A stretch of 64,000 nt of DNA from Polychytrium aggregatum (GCF_025602895.1 NW_026516219.1:372001-436000), one strand, 5' to 3'; shown: positions 32,249 to 43,089, counted from the first letter of the stretch. Notes: generated by a model from the sequence alone, not told the origin. A program made the numbers and translations.

Positions 32249-34909
32249 CTATAGCTCCTGTCGGATGGTCTCCCAGCGCTTGAAGGTATAGCCGACAAAT
32301 GCCAAGTCCTTGTCGCCCTCAACTTTGGAGACCATGGGGTCGTTGACGGTCTGGCCGGACGTGAGTTGCTCAGGCACGTCTACCAGCTCGTCAGTCGGGA
32401 AGTAGGATGTATCGGTGATGGATCGCAGGGCGGGGACAAAGGGGCTTCGCTGGTGTCGCAAGGTTGCCCAATCGATCGATCGGAAGAATGGATGCGCCTG
32501 AATCTGGGAGATGTTCAAGCGATAGGGGGCGTCGCAGAGGAGGCTATTGAGGAAAAGAGCAAAGTGGTTGTTGGAGAGAGAGATGCAGCACATGTGAGCA
32601 AACGATCAGCACCGCACCGAATGCGAACAAATGATGGGCGGATGGGGCGTGCGCAAGGTGGCGGTCGTCAGGCGCGCTGCCAATGGCACCGACGCTTGCT
32701 CCACCGCCAGTGCGTCGTCGCATCGCCATGAAAGATCGGCAAACACCAATACACAGCCTTCGAACAGGCGACAGGATGGCAGGATTGCTTACCCTCGGAT
32801 GAGATCCTCGGCCTCCGGGGACAGATGAACATCGTTGGGGATGTAAAAGTACTCCCGCCAGCCGATGATCTTGCGGTACGTCTCGTGAGGGTTCTCGCTG
32901 CAAAAAGGAGGATAGCCAACCAGGCACTCGAACATAATGGCGCCCAGAGACCACCAGTCACACTCCTTGCCGTAGCCCTGTTGTTGGAACACCTCGGGGG
33001 CAATGTAGTCCGGCGTGCCGACAGTAGAGTAGGCGACTGCTCGGCGGTTCTTCTTCCAGGTGGCGATTCGGTCCTTTCGCGAGAAGGTCAGATCAATGTT
33101 CTTGGCCGTTCCAATGCCATCGAACTTGGAGGAAGCGTTGGTGCTGTCGAACATGCGCTGGTAATATGAGGAGTCGTGGGTCTTGTGGAAGCCGGTGCTG
33201 AGACCAAAGTCCGAGAGCTTGATGTGACCGTCCTTGTCGATGAGCACTGCGATATCGAAAAGAAACAGATCAGCATGAGGACCAGATGCGGTCGCTGCCG
33301 TGTGGCTGCTGACGTGCGGGCAGCAGAAGCACAGCGGGATGGCATTGACATACAGTTATCGGGCTTGATGTCGCTGGTGTTGATCGGGGATACAGGGGAG
33401 GAACACAAGCAAGGGAGCATCAGCCAGACTGCCGCCATCGCATGGGGTTCACAATGACGCCCGACGTTGAGTCAGAAGACCTGTCAGCACGATGGCGGAT
33501 CAAAGAGGTCGCTGCGATGCTTACCGGTGAATAAAGCCCAGCTCGTGGACGGCGCTGATGGCGGAAACACACTCGGCCATATAGAACCGCGTGACATCTT
33601 CCGAAAAGGTGTCGTATTTGATCAGCATGGTCATCAAATCTCCTCCGGGCAGGAATTCCATGATCAGATACAGGAACGAAGGGTCTTGGAATGAGTAGTA
33701 CAGTTGGACAACCCAAGGGGAGTAGACAGATTCGGCAAGGACGTCGCGCTCGGCGCGGACGTGTGCAAGCTGCAGCATCGGCGTTCGAGTGAGACAATGA
33801 CCGAGGGAGAGGTGGGCGGATGAGGAAAAGTGTGGGGTGGTGGATGCCGGGAGCAGAACCAGCCCGACCAGATTAGTGACCAAATTCCTGCGATAGGGCA
33901 TCGCTCTCCTTGCCCAGTATCCAGTGCCGATGAAATCGCGCGAGGCCAGCGGTCGAGAGCATCGGAATGCTCCCTGGAATTGTGACAGCATCGACATGTG
34001 GCGATCGGCCTGACGACGTGCACTCTGGCGATGTGTCATGGGGACATCCAGAACAGCAGGCCTCCTCTTCCTCCCCTTCCCCAGGCGGTGTGGCTGCTTG
34101 CAGTACGGAGCCTGGCGCACCTGATCCTTCTTGACCATCTCGGACTTGCGCAGGGTCTTCATGGCATAAACCTTGCCGCTATCGGCTTTCTGGACCAGAC
34201 GAACCTGGCGCCATTTCGATGCAAGCACACCGAATGTGTCAACTCGACAAACAGCACAAATTGTGGCTTTGGGCCAGACTGCCAACGAACCGAGCCGAGC
34301 CGAACCGAGCCGAGACATGCTGATCCCGGCCCCGTACACCATGTTGCGCGACAGCACTACCAACCTCACCAAAGGCGCCCCGTCCGATAACTTTGATGGT
34401 GAAAAAATCGTTGACACTCAGCCGGACCCGACGCAGCCGAAGGAAGTCGGACTCTTTTCGGCCGAGGGCGGTGAAGTTGCGGTTTTTCTTCTCCTCAGAC
34501 CAGTTTTCTGCCTGCATTCGCTGCTCGACATCGAGGCGTCTGGGGAGGCGGCAGTGATGGCAGATGCTGAGCGACTAGGAAACGAGATACACACGTGTAC
34601 AGCTGGTCGTCTCCATGCGCATCTGTCGCAGGAACACGACTGAGCGCATCCAATGCTGAAGTACCGACGGCAATGTTTCCACGCCTCCCGGTAATGGTCG
34701 CAGCGACAGCGACGACAGGACACAGGACGGAGGTGGCCGTACCTGTGCTCGCGCTCCGAGCATTCCGAGACAACCTGCTTGTAAAAGTTCTCTAGCCGGT
34801 ACTTTGCCGCTGTGGCCCGATCGAGGGCGGCCGTGGAGAGGGAGTCCGGGCACCGTTCAAAGATGTATGATTCGTCGAAGGCATCCGACATGGAGACATC
34901 GGAAGACAT
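32249..34909 (-). CDS. CBK1: NDR/LATS-family AGC kinase (Cbk1/Orb6)
   Basis: Ser/Thr kinase of the RAM/MOR morphogenesis network, working at sites of polarised growth with a Mob2-type partner. Seven exons (34909-34743, 34539-34365, 34204-34121, 33769-33525, 33373-33354, 33246-32793, 32543-32249) join in phase to 479 residues. The N-terminal region (about 30-75, [16 protein letters not shown]...RRLDVEQRM) is the Mob-binding helix pair. The kinase domain has GRGAFGEV, the VAIK-type Lys in VYAMKTL, the catalytic HRDIKPDN, DFGLS, and the NDR-specific insert before the activation loop ([16 protein letters not shown]; Ser/Thr target). The C-terminal hydrophobic motif FVGYTFKRW is present. Exon 5 is only 20 bases and encodes the DIKPDN core. 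All conserved residues are present, so it should be active. It is shorter than yeast Cbk1, which has a long Q-rich N-terminus. Confidence 0.95.
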
Positions 34910-35693
34910 GGCTGCGGGGTGGCGTTCGGTCGACGGGAGCGGATCGATGACAGCAAGAGAGATGGATCAGGCGAGGATCGACAAGCAGAGACCAACGGGC
35001 GGCTGGTGGGATGAGGTGTGGGGGGAGGGATCAGGACCAGCCAGGAGCAGGCAAGATGGATGGGTGGGCGGATGGAGCATCGGCCGAGGCGAAAGGAGGC
35101 CGAGGCAGGCGGCGACAAGCGAGCATAGGCGAGAGCGGGCGAGAGCGGGCGAGAGCAGGCGAGAGCGCCAGCGAGGAGCGGCTGCAGCCAAGATCGCGTG
35201 TTGCACTTGGACAACGGCGCGCCGCACAGGGCGGGTGGCCAGGCACTGGCTGTGCAGACACTGTGCAGACACTGTGCGCTGCGCACGCCGCCCCCGCTGG
35301 CGCGCACAGCCGCCGCCGCGAAAGGAAAGCAGCGCACGTCTGTGCAACGTGCGGCTGCGCGGGCGCGGCCACTGCCACCACCGAGCAGCAGTGTGGCTGA
35401 AACGGCGAGTGTCTCGACCACACGAGCATGAACAGCATGTCTCGTTCCGCTTTGGGCGCCGTTCGAGTCAGGGCGGTCGCTGTTCTGGGTGCCCAAACGC
35501 ACGCACACCCATCACCAGAGGCGTCCCGGCCCTCTCAAAGTCGAGAAACCAGCAAACAGACGGTGGCTCATGCGAAGGGCGCTCACGATATGCTGTCCCG
35601 TCTCGTTCTGAAAATGCTGTATTGTGAGCCCGGTCACCGGAGAGCTGCATCGCCAGCCCGGCTGTCGTATGTACATTGGCATCAGCAATAGGT
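34910..35693. other. Intergenic, G+C-rich
   Basis: Upstream of CBK1 (-) and downstream of the H-protein gene (-). Strongly GC-rich with gcgagagcgg direct repeats near 35125-35175. Frames on both strands are compositional and have no family features. No gene. Confidence 0.5.
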
Positions 35694-37065
35694 CTAACCG
35701 GAAATGTGCTCGGCGTAAGCAGCCTCGTCCAGGAGAGAGTCGAGCTCCTCGGGGTTGCTGAGCTTGACCTTGGCGATCCAGCCTGGGTTGACAGTGTCCG
35801 CCCAACAGAGTGAGCATCACGCACATGGTCGATCACAATCGGTCACAATCGGCCACAATCGGTCACAATCGGCCACAATCGGTCACAATCGGCCACAATC
35901 GGTCGTGGGCACATCAGGACGGAATGGGCGAGAGTCAGGAGGGTCGTCGCATTGGGTAAAGATTCGAGGCACACGGACAGAGGAAGGAATCGGGGAAATC
36001 GGCGGAGCGGTAGGGTCAGTGCGTGGCTCATCAAGATCACTTTCGTTTTGGACCGTCAGCGCTGTCAATATACTCGATACATCTACGCAGCAGCTCAGGC
36101 GCAAGAGCGACGCAGATACTAACCGTTCCCGAAGGGGCTGGAGTTGATCAGAGAGGGCTCGTCGTTGAGGGCCTCGTTGGCCTCGACGACCTCACCGCTA
36201 ACAGGGCTGTAAACATCGCTGGCGGCCTTGACAGACTCGATGGCGCCGATTTGGTCTTGGTTTTACGTCGTAGCACATTGGAGGGCCGTTCAAAGTCATC
36301 GATCGAGGAGATTTGTGATGCCGCGTTTCATTTGATTCCATTACATTTAGTTACATTTCCAAAGCACCAGCCGCGAATGAATGTTTGGAATTGCCATGAT
36401 CGTCAGTTACAGGGCCGGGCATCGCATAGGCGGCGAGTCAGCCTACTGCTCGTTCGCTTGCTTGAGGCCAGTTGGTTCTGGCTCCGACCAAGCACTTGCT
36501 GGAGATCGACAAACACTCACCCTTGATCGAGAGAGCCTTGCCAACCTCGGGGGTTTCGACAAAGACAACATCACCGAGAGCCTCCTGCGCATAGTTGGTG
36601 ACGCCGATGGTGCCAACGCCGTTCTCAACAGAGATCCACTCGTGGTCCTTGGTATACTTGCGGGCTTATTGTTGGTCACGGTCGTGGGAGGCCGGCGTTG
36701 GGAGTGCGAGGCAATCGCCGCAGATCAATAGGGCACACGTTTGAAAGAGTGGCAGCGGGGAACGCAAAGCCGATTAGAAGATCATCCAAGAGACGGAGGA
36801 CGATCGCAACAGCGCAACCTCGGGCTGGACATGCCGCCTCGCTGAGTGGCATGAGCGTATCGTGGGCTGGAGCGAGGGCCGACGGCCGTAAGCGCCGCGG
36901 CGGTCGGGGCTGCCTCGCGGCTGGTCTCGGTAGGACTGTTTCGGGGAAGCGACACTTACTGGCATAGGTGCGGACAGCCATGCTCATGGAAGGGAAGGCA
37001 CGGAAGGCACGGGGCGCAAAGGCAGAGGCCCGGAGGGCTGAGCGAGCAAAGACACGGGCCAGCAT
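35694..37065 (-). CDS. GCV3: Glycine cleavage system H protein, mitochondrial
   Basis: Lipoyl carrier of the glycine decarboxylase complex; it shuttles the aminomethyl group between the P and T proteins in the matrix. Four exons, 37065-36960, 36664-36521, 36255-36124 and 35782-35694, join in phase to 156 residues. The leader ([19 protein letters not shown]) is a clear targeting peptide. The mature part has [30 protein letters not shown], and the lipoylation site Lys in [12 protein letters not shown]. It ends in [15 protein letters not shown]. Length matches the family. Intron 3 contains a 10-bp minisatellite. P, T and L proteins are not in the window. Confidence 0.95.
35831..35903. repeat. 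10-bp cacaatcggt/c minisatellite in GCV3 intron 3
   Basis: Seven alternating 10-bp units, ggtcacaatc and ggccacaatc, a few dozen bases from the exon 4 acceptor. Confidence 0.92.
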
Positions 37066-37573
37066 TGTTCGGTGTGGTGCAGAAGGCAGGCGAGCAACGG
37101 CAGATCGGGGTGAAGAAAAGAAAAGGGCGAGGCGGGAAAGCAGGGCGAATAAATAGCGGTCAGGGCGGGTTGGGCTGCACATGCATCGTCTGTCGCCGCC
37201 CAGGAGCGCCGGCGGCACTGTGAATGCAGGATCCCTCTTGCCGGCCCCGTCTGCATCACACCCCCCAAAAAAAACACTAGCACTCAAAAGGAATGCGATG
37301 ATCTCTAATGGTTATATGAGCGCATCTTGCCGGCTTGATCCCGGCATCTGCGCCCCCAACGGGCTGCGCACGGCTTCCTGCCACACAGCACATGTGTTGG
37401 GCAGGGTGGGCCCATTGCGATCGAGCGGGAGCCGCGCATGTTGGATGTCGGATGCTGGGTGCCGGGCGCTGAGTGCCCGGGGTTGGGTGTTGGACACACC
37501 GGCTGGTGATTCTATTCAGGATCCAGTCAATCGTCGCTGCTGGCCTCGCCCGCATACCAGTCCTGCTCCCGGC
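37066..37573. other. Intergenic upstream of GCV3
   Basis: Promoter side of GCV3 (-) and 3' side of the C5 methyltransferase gene (-). A short A-rich run lies near 37270. No gene recognised. Confidence 0.5.
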
Positions 37574-39916
37574 TCACTGGTCGAGCGTGGCCAGAAAGCC
37601 CTGCACCCTGGCCCGCAGCGACGGGCGGCCATCGTCCCCGATGCCATCGGGGTTATTGCAGGTCTCCAACAGCATCGCTGCCGCCGCTGCTTCGGCCGTT
37701 CGGCCCTCCAGGATGCCGCCGGGCACCACGGCCTCCATCAAGCATCCCGCAATCGCCGCTATCACGATCGGGCACACGGCGTTGCCAAGATGGTGGTATG
37801 CCCGGCTTCCGTTGCCGCAGGATCGGTACCGCGATGCATCGATGATAAAGCTTTCTGGGAATCCTTGCAGCCGGGCGACTTCCCGAGGAGTAAAGAACCG
37901 AGGCGGATCGGTCGTCTCACCCGTGACAGTAGCCTCGGGGTCAGGCATCCCGTTCTTCATCGGCACAAACTCCGAATAGAGCCCGAACCCCGTCCGGTAG
38001 TTGGATATCACTGTCCGAGCCGAGCCATCCAGGTGCACCAGTCGCCGAGCCGGGTCCTCCTGGAAGCTGGCCAGGCTGCGGATCTTGCTCCACTGCGAGG
38101 TGGTCAGGACATATGGAAGCGTTGTGGCCGAGTCGAGCTCCAGGATATCTCGCACTCGCCGGTCAAATCCTCCCACGGTTGAGAGCCGGCCTTGGCGTGG
38201 AGTTACTTCAGGCATTCTCGGCCACCGGAACCGCTGCTGGGCTTGGACGAGGTCGCTTCGGATGCCGGCAAAGTAGACTCGCTGGCGCTGCTGCGGGACC
38301 CACGATCGGGCATCCACAACCCGCCAGTCGACCCAGTACCCCTCGAGCCGCAGCTTTTGGAGGACAATCGCCAGCGTCTCGCCGCCGTCGTGCTGAATGA
38401 GGTGCGCCACGTTCTCGAGCAGAAATGCCTTGGGCTGTCTTGCCCGCAGGACTCGGATGATCTCAAAGAACAGGTTGCCGCGGTCTTCTCGAAATCCCTG
38501 GAGCTTACCGGCTTTGGAGAACGGCTGGCAGGGAAAGCCGGCCGTCAACAGGTCGTGCTCGGGAACGACGTGGGCGTCCCACTCGGTAACGTCGCCTATG
38601 CCGAGCGGCAGTCCCTCGTACTGCTCCGCAACGGCCCCGGTGGGTTCGGGAAGGACAGTGGGGCCGTGGTTGGCATGATAGGCATCGAGTGCGGTCGAGT
38701 CCATTTCCGACATGAGCACACATCGGCCGCCCAGGTAGTCTAGAGCCAGGCGAAACCCACCGACACCAGCAAATAGCTCGACAAAGGTGAATTTGGGAGC
38801 GGCGGCAGTTTCCTGAGCCGATGAATCGCCCAGAGCAGCTTGGCTGTGATGGCGTAGGTCGACGGCGGTATTGATATCGGAGGTGTCGACGACGGTGCCG
38901 ATCTTGGGCAAGATGTCGATCGTATCGATTTGCTCGGTCGCATTGTCGATGGCTGCGGCATTCGTTGGTCTGCTCGAGCTTGCTGATCGGCTGGAGCTGG
39001 CCGAGTTGGATCGACTTCGTCCCCGGGGCGGCTCTGGCAGCGGCGAGCGATAGTTGGCCACGATGTGATATCGATCTTCCTCTCGCAGGGGAGGGCACTG
39101 GATCGACCGCGAACGGAGACCGGCGATCCAGACAGCCCGCTTGGCCGAGAGCAGCCTCAAGATCTCGGCAATCGAGCTGCCACTGTCGGACTGCAGCTTG
39201 GCTCGTTTGGACGGGCGATCGTCAGCTGCAGGGTTACAGCCAGCGCCAGTGGCCTGGGTCTCGGCATCGTTCGGAGTGCTGGCCTGCGACACCGATTTTG
39301 CATGCTCACAGCAGTTGGATGGCGTCGCTGTGTCGGTCTGCTCTGCTTGGTCCAAGGTATTCAGATAGAGCGCCGCAGAGTGCGAGAGATGGATGGCCAT
39401 GAGCTGCTCCTGTCCCGTTTTAAACCCGACGAGCTGCCCGGTCCATTCCTGCCTCTGGACGGGAGACGGTAGGAACAGTGTCGGCTTGATCCAGCCGCCC
39501 TTGATCCAGCTGCTGGCTCGGAGATGCGGGTAGATATCCTGGGCCCGGGCCTGCGGAATGACGATGGCACCGACATGGTACTGGTCCAGCACAGCAGGCA
39601 GGACCCGATCGAAGACGGTCGAGGCGATCGTTGTGGAAGTGCTTGGGTCTCCCGCCGACCCTGGGTACGATGGCGACGACAGGCGGCGCATGACGGACAG
39701 GGAAAAGAACAAATTCAGTGGAGTAGACGAAGCTGGATCGATGAAGCAACGGACGAGGGTCGGCTCGGTGCGAGGTGGTCCAGGGGCAATCTCGTCGAGA
39801 CGATTCGGCGATGGTCCGAGTGGGTCAGATCGGGGCAAAGTCGGCCGAAATCGCGTTGCGGCGAACAACAGCAGATTCTGCCCGATCCATATTCTCCCGA
39901 TCAGAGAGGCGGCCAT
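37574..39916 (-). CDS. Cytosine-C5 DNA methyltransferase, prokaryotic type
   Basis: Transfers a methyl group from SAM to carbon 5 of cytosine in DNA. A single 780-codon open frame with no intron, unlike most neighbours. The catalytic domain fills the C-terminal half: motif I FVELFAGVGGFRLAL near residue 380, motif IV GFPCQPFSKAG (catalytic Cys) near 460, motif VI FLLENV near 500, motif VIII QQRQRVYFAGIR, then a short target-recognition segment, motif IX TPREVARLQGFPESF, and motif X HHLGNAV near 710. Motif order and spacing match bacterial HpaII/HhaI-type enzymes; no BAH, CXXC, chromo, RING or SNF2 domain of Dnmt1, Dim-2, RID or DNMT5 is visible. The N-terminal 375 residues are unrecognised, with serine/arginine-rich linkers. 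The start may be ATG 39691 rather than 39916. It lies 535 bases from the left end of the Fanzor element. Confidence 0.9.
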   Translation of the reverse strand: MAASLIGRIWIGQNLLLFAATRFRPTLPRSDPLGPSPNRLDEIAPGPPRTEPTLVRCFIDPASSTPLNLFFSLSVMRRLSSPSYPGSAGDPSTSTTIASTVFDRVLPAVLDQYHVGAIVIPQARAQDIYPHLRASSWIKGGWIKPTLFLPSPVQRQEWTGQLVGFKTGQEQLMAIHLSHSAALYLNTLDQAEQTDTATPSNCCEHAKSVSQASTPNDAETQATGAGCNPAADDRPSKRAKLQSDSGSSIAEILRLLSAKRAVWIAGLRSRSIQCPPLREEDRYHIVANYRSPLPEPPRGRSRSNSASSSRSASSSRPTNAAAIDNATEQIDTIDILPKIGTVVDTSDINTAVDLRHHSQAALGDSSAQETAAAPKFTFVELFAGVGGFRLALDYLGGRCVLMSEMDSTALDAYHANHGPTVLPEPTGAVAEQYEGLPLGIGDVTEWDAHVVPEHDLLTAGFPCQPFSKAGKLQGFREDRGNLFFEIIRVLRARQPKAFLLENVAHLIQHDGGETLAIVLQKLRLEGYWVDWRVVDARSWVPQQRQRVYFAGIRSDLVQAQQRFRWPRMPEVTPRQGRLSTVGGFDRRVRDILELDSATTLPYVLTTSQWSKIRSLASFQEDPARRLVHLDGSARTVISNYRTGFGLYSEFVPMKNGMPDPEATVTGETTDPPRFFTPREVARLQGFPESFIIDASRYRSCGNGSRAYHHLGNAVCPIVIAAIAGCLMEAVVPGGILEGRTAEAAAAAMLLETCNNPDGIGDDGRPSLRARVQGFLATLDQ

Positions 39917-40451
39917 CCGCCCGTCAACCTACAAGCAGTCAGCGGCCAGGGTGCGATCCAATCGGCCGTTGAGGTGGACCTCTGTCGGGAACTGGTCGCT
40001 CGAATCAGTCGCTGGGGTACTGGCGGCCTCGCCAGCACGAGCCCTCCAGACAGCCACCGAGCCAGTCCGGGGTGCATTCCAAGCCTGCACACTCGCCCGG
40101 ATGCCTGGGACAGCAGATGCCGCAGCAGAGTGTCGGCGAACATGTCTTGAAGCCGGCGTGGGCAGAACCGGGCGCCGGGATTCAGATCGAGAGGACGTAC
40201 ATCAGGCGTCGGTGGTGAAGGCCGCTTGTCTGTCGCCCGGAGCGATTGCGGAGGTTGTCGGGGCGGCTGTGGAGGTAACCGAGGCAGCCAGCTCGGCCAG
40301 CCTGTTAGTGTAAGTGACCTTATCGGACGTAGGCTGCCACAGACTACATGTTCGATTGGAATGGACGGATCTCGGTTGCCTCTTCATATTGCACGGGCAT
40401 GGGGTTTCTTTTGGAGGCCTTGGGTTTGTGGCGCGCATCTACACTTTATTC
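39917..40451. other. Gap between the C5 methyltransferase and the Fanzor element
   Basis: Promoter side of the methyltransferase. A minus-strand open stretch stopping at 40202 runs up to the transposon end and could be a fragment cut by the insertion, but it has no recognisable family. Otherwise nothing seen. Confidence 0.4.
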
Positions 40452-40468
40452 AGAAAAAAACGGGACAA
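40452..40468 (+). repeat. Left terminal inverted repeat
   Basis: Reads inward as CAGAAAAAAACGGGACA. It matches the right end in inverted orientation at 15 of 17 positions, including 13 consecutive bases (AAAAAACGGGACA). Confidence 0.7.
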
Positions 40469-40539
40469 TATAGCCGTTTCCATGAACAGGTAGTATGTGC
40501 TGTGCTTGCGTCAAGCAAAGCCACAAGAAATAAAACAGA

Positions 40540-42912
40540 TCACTTTGGCAGCCTCCGAGTGAAGACCGCCGGTCGCTCTCCGATCTCCACAATCGACCTG
40601 CACACTATGATCATGTTGCGCGCCGCATTGACGTCGCGATTCCACACTGTCCGGCAGCTGGGATTCTTGCAGCTCCTGACAAAGTGGGAATTCGCAACAC
40701 TGGGCGCATCGAGTCCTTCCAACCGAACTGGCTCCAGGCAGTTGGAGCACACCTGCGAGGTGTTGAACTCGTTCGTCGAGGCCACCTTGATGCTTCCATG
40801 AGGGCGATGTGGGTGGCGACGGTGGTGCTCGAATTGCTCAAAGTACCGAGCAAATCGCTGCCTCCGAGGGCTGGATGCATAGCCCTTGCCTTGACGCCAT
40901 GACGCATTGCCAAAGGCGATCACCACATCGGTCCGTATCGCGGCGTGCTTCAGGACGGCCTTGCACATCCTGTCGACGGCCACTTGGCGCCTCTTGTGGC
41001 CCGTGAAGCGATGGTGACGGGCCTTCTTGCCAAGGTGGAAGTCGAGCTGCACTCGCAGCTCCGGTCGCAGGACATGGGTGAGATGGACCTTGAAGGCCTC
41101 CGAGGACGACACCTTGGGCGAGGGGGTGGTCGACATCCAGGTCTCGATGCTGAGTCGATACTTCATGATATTGTGCCACTTGGTGTTGGACGTATGGCCA
41201 CACATTTGCTGGTAGTGGCCATTGGAGAATGAGACCACCTCGTCTTGGTGGCCCGGTGCTTGGATGACCGCCGTGAAGATGGAGCCGACGCCTGGGTCGA
41301 TTCCAATCCAAGTGGTGCGGTTGGGGTCTGGGTTGCCGATGTGGGCCTGGATACGCTGCTCGGCGGTCGGAGGAGGCTCGATGGTCTCGGTGCGATCGGT
41401 TCGACGCACAAACTTGACGAGACCGATGGTGCATCCAATGCCATCGGTGCTGATCTCGTAGTTGAACAGCTTCTTGTTCACGTCTCGCTCTTGGAAGAGG
41501 GAACTACGCAGCTTGAAGCAACTGCGCCAGAGACGATCCTGGTTGTTGACACCGTCCTCACCTTCTTCCTTGAGCATGTCCCGGGTGAGTCCAAGGCGCT
41601 TCTTTGGACCCAGGAGTTCCCAGAGAGTGACGGTGTCGATCTTGACATACTTGGCCTTGGCTGTGCACAGAGGGACCATCGTGCACACGGCCGGAGGAGT
41701 GTCGAGAGCGAGCTGCTTGAGGGCCCAGTTGATCCTGGCGGCCAGCTTGTTGATCTTGGCCTTGGTGGTGCCGAGCTCAGACTTGGCCGTGGTGAACCTC
41801 TTGTCGTCGGAGGGAATGCCTTGGGTAGTGAGCTCGTCCAGCTTGGCCTGGCGCTGCAGCTCGGTGACTCGGAGGGCGGGCATGTCACAGTCGATCCACT
41901 TGTGGACATTGTCGACCATCTTGTCTCGGGCGAGGATTCTCACATGGTGTGAGAGGCGATGAAGGGCCCGGAAGCGGTCCTGGTCGCTGCTGTACCGAAA
42001 CTCGTCCAGGACGTGGCCAAAGTCCGGGTAGAGGAACTCGAGATCGGCCTTGGGTGGAGTCTGCCCTGGTTTCTCGAAGAGCTCGAGACAGACCTCGATG
42101 GCTTCGTGCTTATGCTTGTTGGCTGGGAAGACGGCAGCACAGAAGCGGCGAAGGAGTCGTCAGTAGGCCAGGTCGAGGTGGGTGGTGCAGTTGGTAGCAT
42201 AGGCATTGGCAGCCAGGGTGAGAAGCTGACTGTGAGCACCATCAGGCAGACGAGGGGCCGGAGGCAGGTCTGCGTGCCGAGTGGTCTGGTAGTCGCGAAA
42301 GGAAGCGACCAGATGCTCGTTGTACTGCTCGATGTCCCCGGTCGGGGAGAGGGCACCGTCCTGGACGATCTTGAAGCATAGGCGGATGAATGCAGGGGTG
42401 GCCCTGGAGATGACAGGGACGGGAAGATCCTGCTCGATGCACCGGAGGATGTGCAGGTTGAGCAGCCTGGATGCCTCGAATTGGATCTGGGTCATGGCCT
42501 CGACGGTGGCCTGGATCTTGTCGCGGAGAGCGGGATTGAGACAACAGCCATCCATCGTCTGCTTGAAGCAGCTGAACTGAGGGGCGGATGACCTTCCATC
42601 CACGAGTGGGACGACAGAACTCTTGAGGGGCCGGTATTTGGGACATTTGCTGGTGTTGCAGCGTTCGTGATCGGTGCCATCGCATTTGGGACATCGCTTG
42701 CCAGTACTCGAGGAAGTAGATGGACCAGGCTCGGTGGGATCGACATCCATTGGATCTGCAGAAGCAGTGGTGGTGAGCGACGGAGCAACAGACGACCAAG
42801 CATGCGTGGGATCAGAATACGAACCAGAGACAGGCTCCGACTGTGACTTGGCTTTCTTGGGCCTGGGTGGCCGAGGCTGGCCATCACCGGCACCCTTGCG
42901 CTTCGGAGGCAT
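40540..42912 (-). CDS. Fanzor (eukaryotic TnpB-like) RNA-guided nuclease, one in-frame TGA
   Basis: Expected to use an omega-RNA guide to cut DNA. The frame from ATG 42912 to the stop at 40540 is 790 codons, interrupted only by TGA at 42162-42160 (codon 251, in TAC TGA CGA). N-terminus: two basic clusters (PPKRK; RPPRPKK), a nuclear signal typical of Fanzors, then a zinc-knuckle CPKCDGTDHERCNTSKCP near residue 95. Helical recognition region about 130-450. RuvC-I is WIGIDPGVGS (Asp about 537). At the usual RuvC-II place it has VIAFGNAS with no Glu; instead the Fanzor-specific Glu is in STNEFNTSQ (about 713), directly before a zinc finger CSNC...CKNPSC. RuvC-III is WNRDVNAARN (Asp about 759). 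A GTCAGC...CCCAG intron at 42230-42123 (108 bases, in phase) could remove the TGA; otherwise it is a nonsense mutation, possibly CGA to TGA. Not resolvable from DNA alone. Confidence 0.88.
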
Positions 42913-43089
42913 GGGGGCAGAGGATGGTGAATGCCTGCCAGTGGTACTGGTCAGAGCAGAGACTTTTTTATCGTACAATAGCGCGATGATCAGATCAAGG
43001 CGAGATGAGGGAAGAAAGCAGCAGGACGAAGGTGTGGCATTTATACCCGAGAGCAGGAGCCTGTTGGTGCGGACTGGTTGGGGAAGTGA

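Noticed and set aside
39558-40313. 251-codon plus-strand frame over the methyltransferase start
   Set aside because: Lies antisense to the methyltransferase N-terminus and has no recognisable domain or splice structure.
40540-41943. Bacterial IS605/IS607 TnpB contamination
   Set aside because: The N-terminal nuclear-signal-like clusters, the rearranged Glu and the mariner-type neighbour within one fungal contig all point to a eukaryotic Fanzor.
41245-41952. 235-codon plus-strand frame opposite the Fanzor gene
   Set aside because: Shadow of the Fanzor frame, which carries RuvC and zinc-finger motifs.
37574-42912. A restriction-modification-like pair made of the C5 methyltransferase and the Fanzor nuclease
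   Set aside because: The methyltransferase lies outside the inverted ends, and no sequence evidence links the two beyond proximity. Kept only as a speculation.
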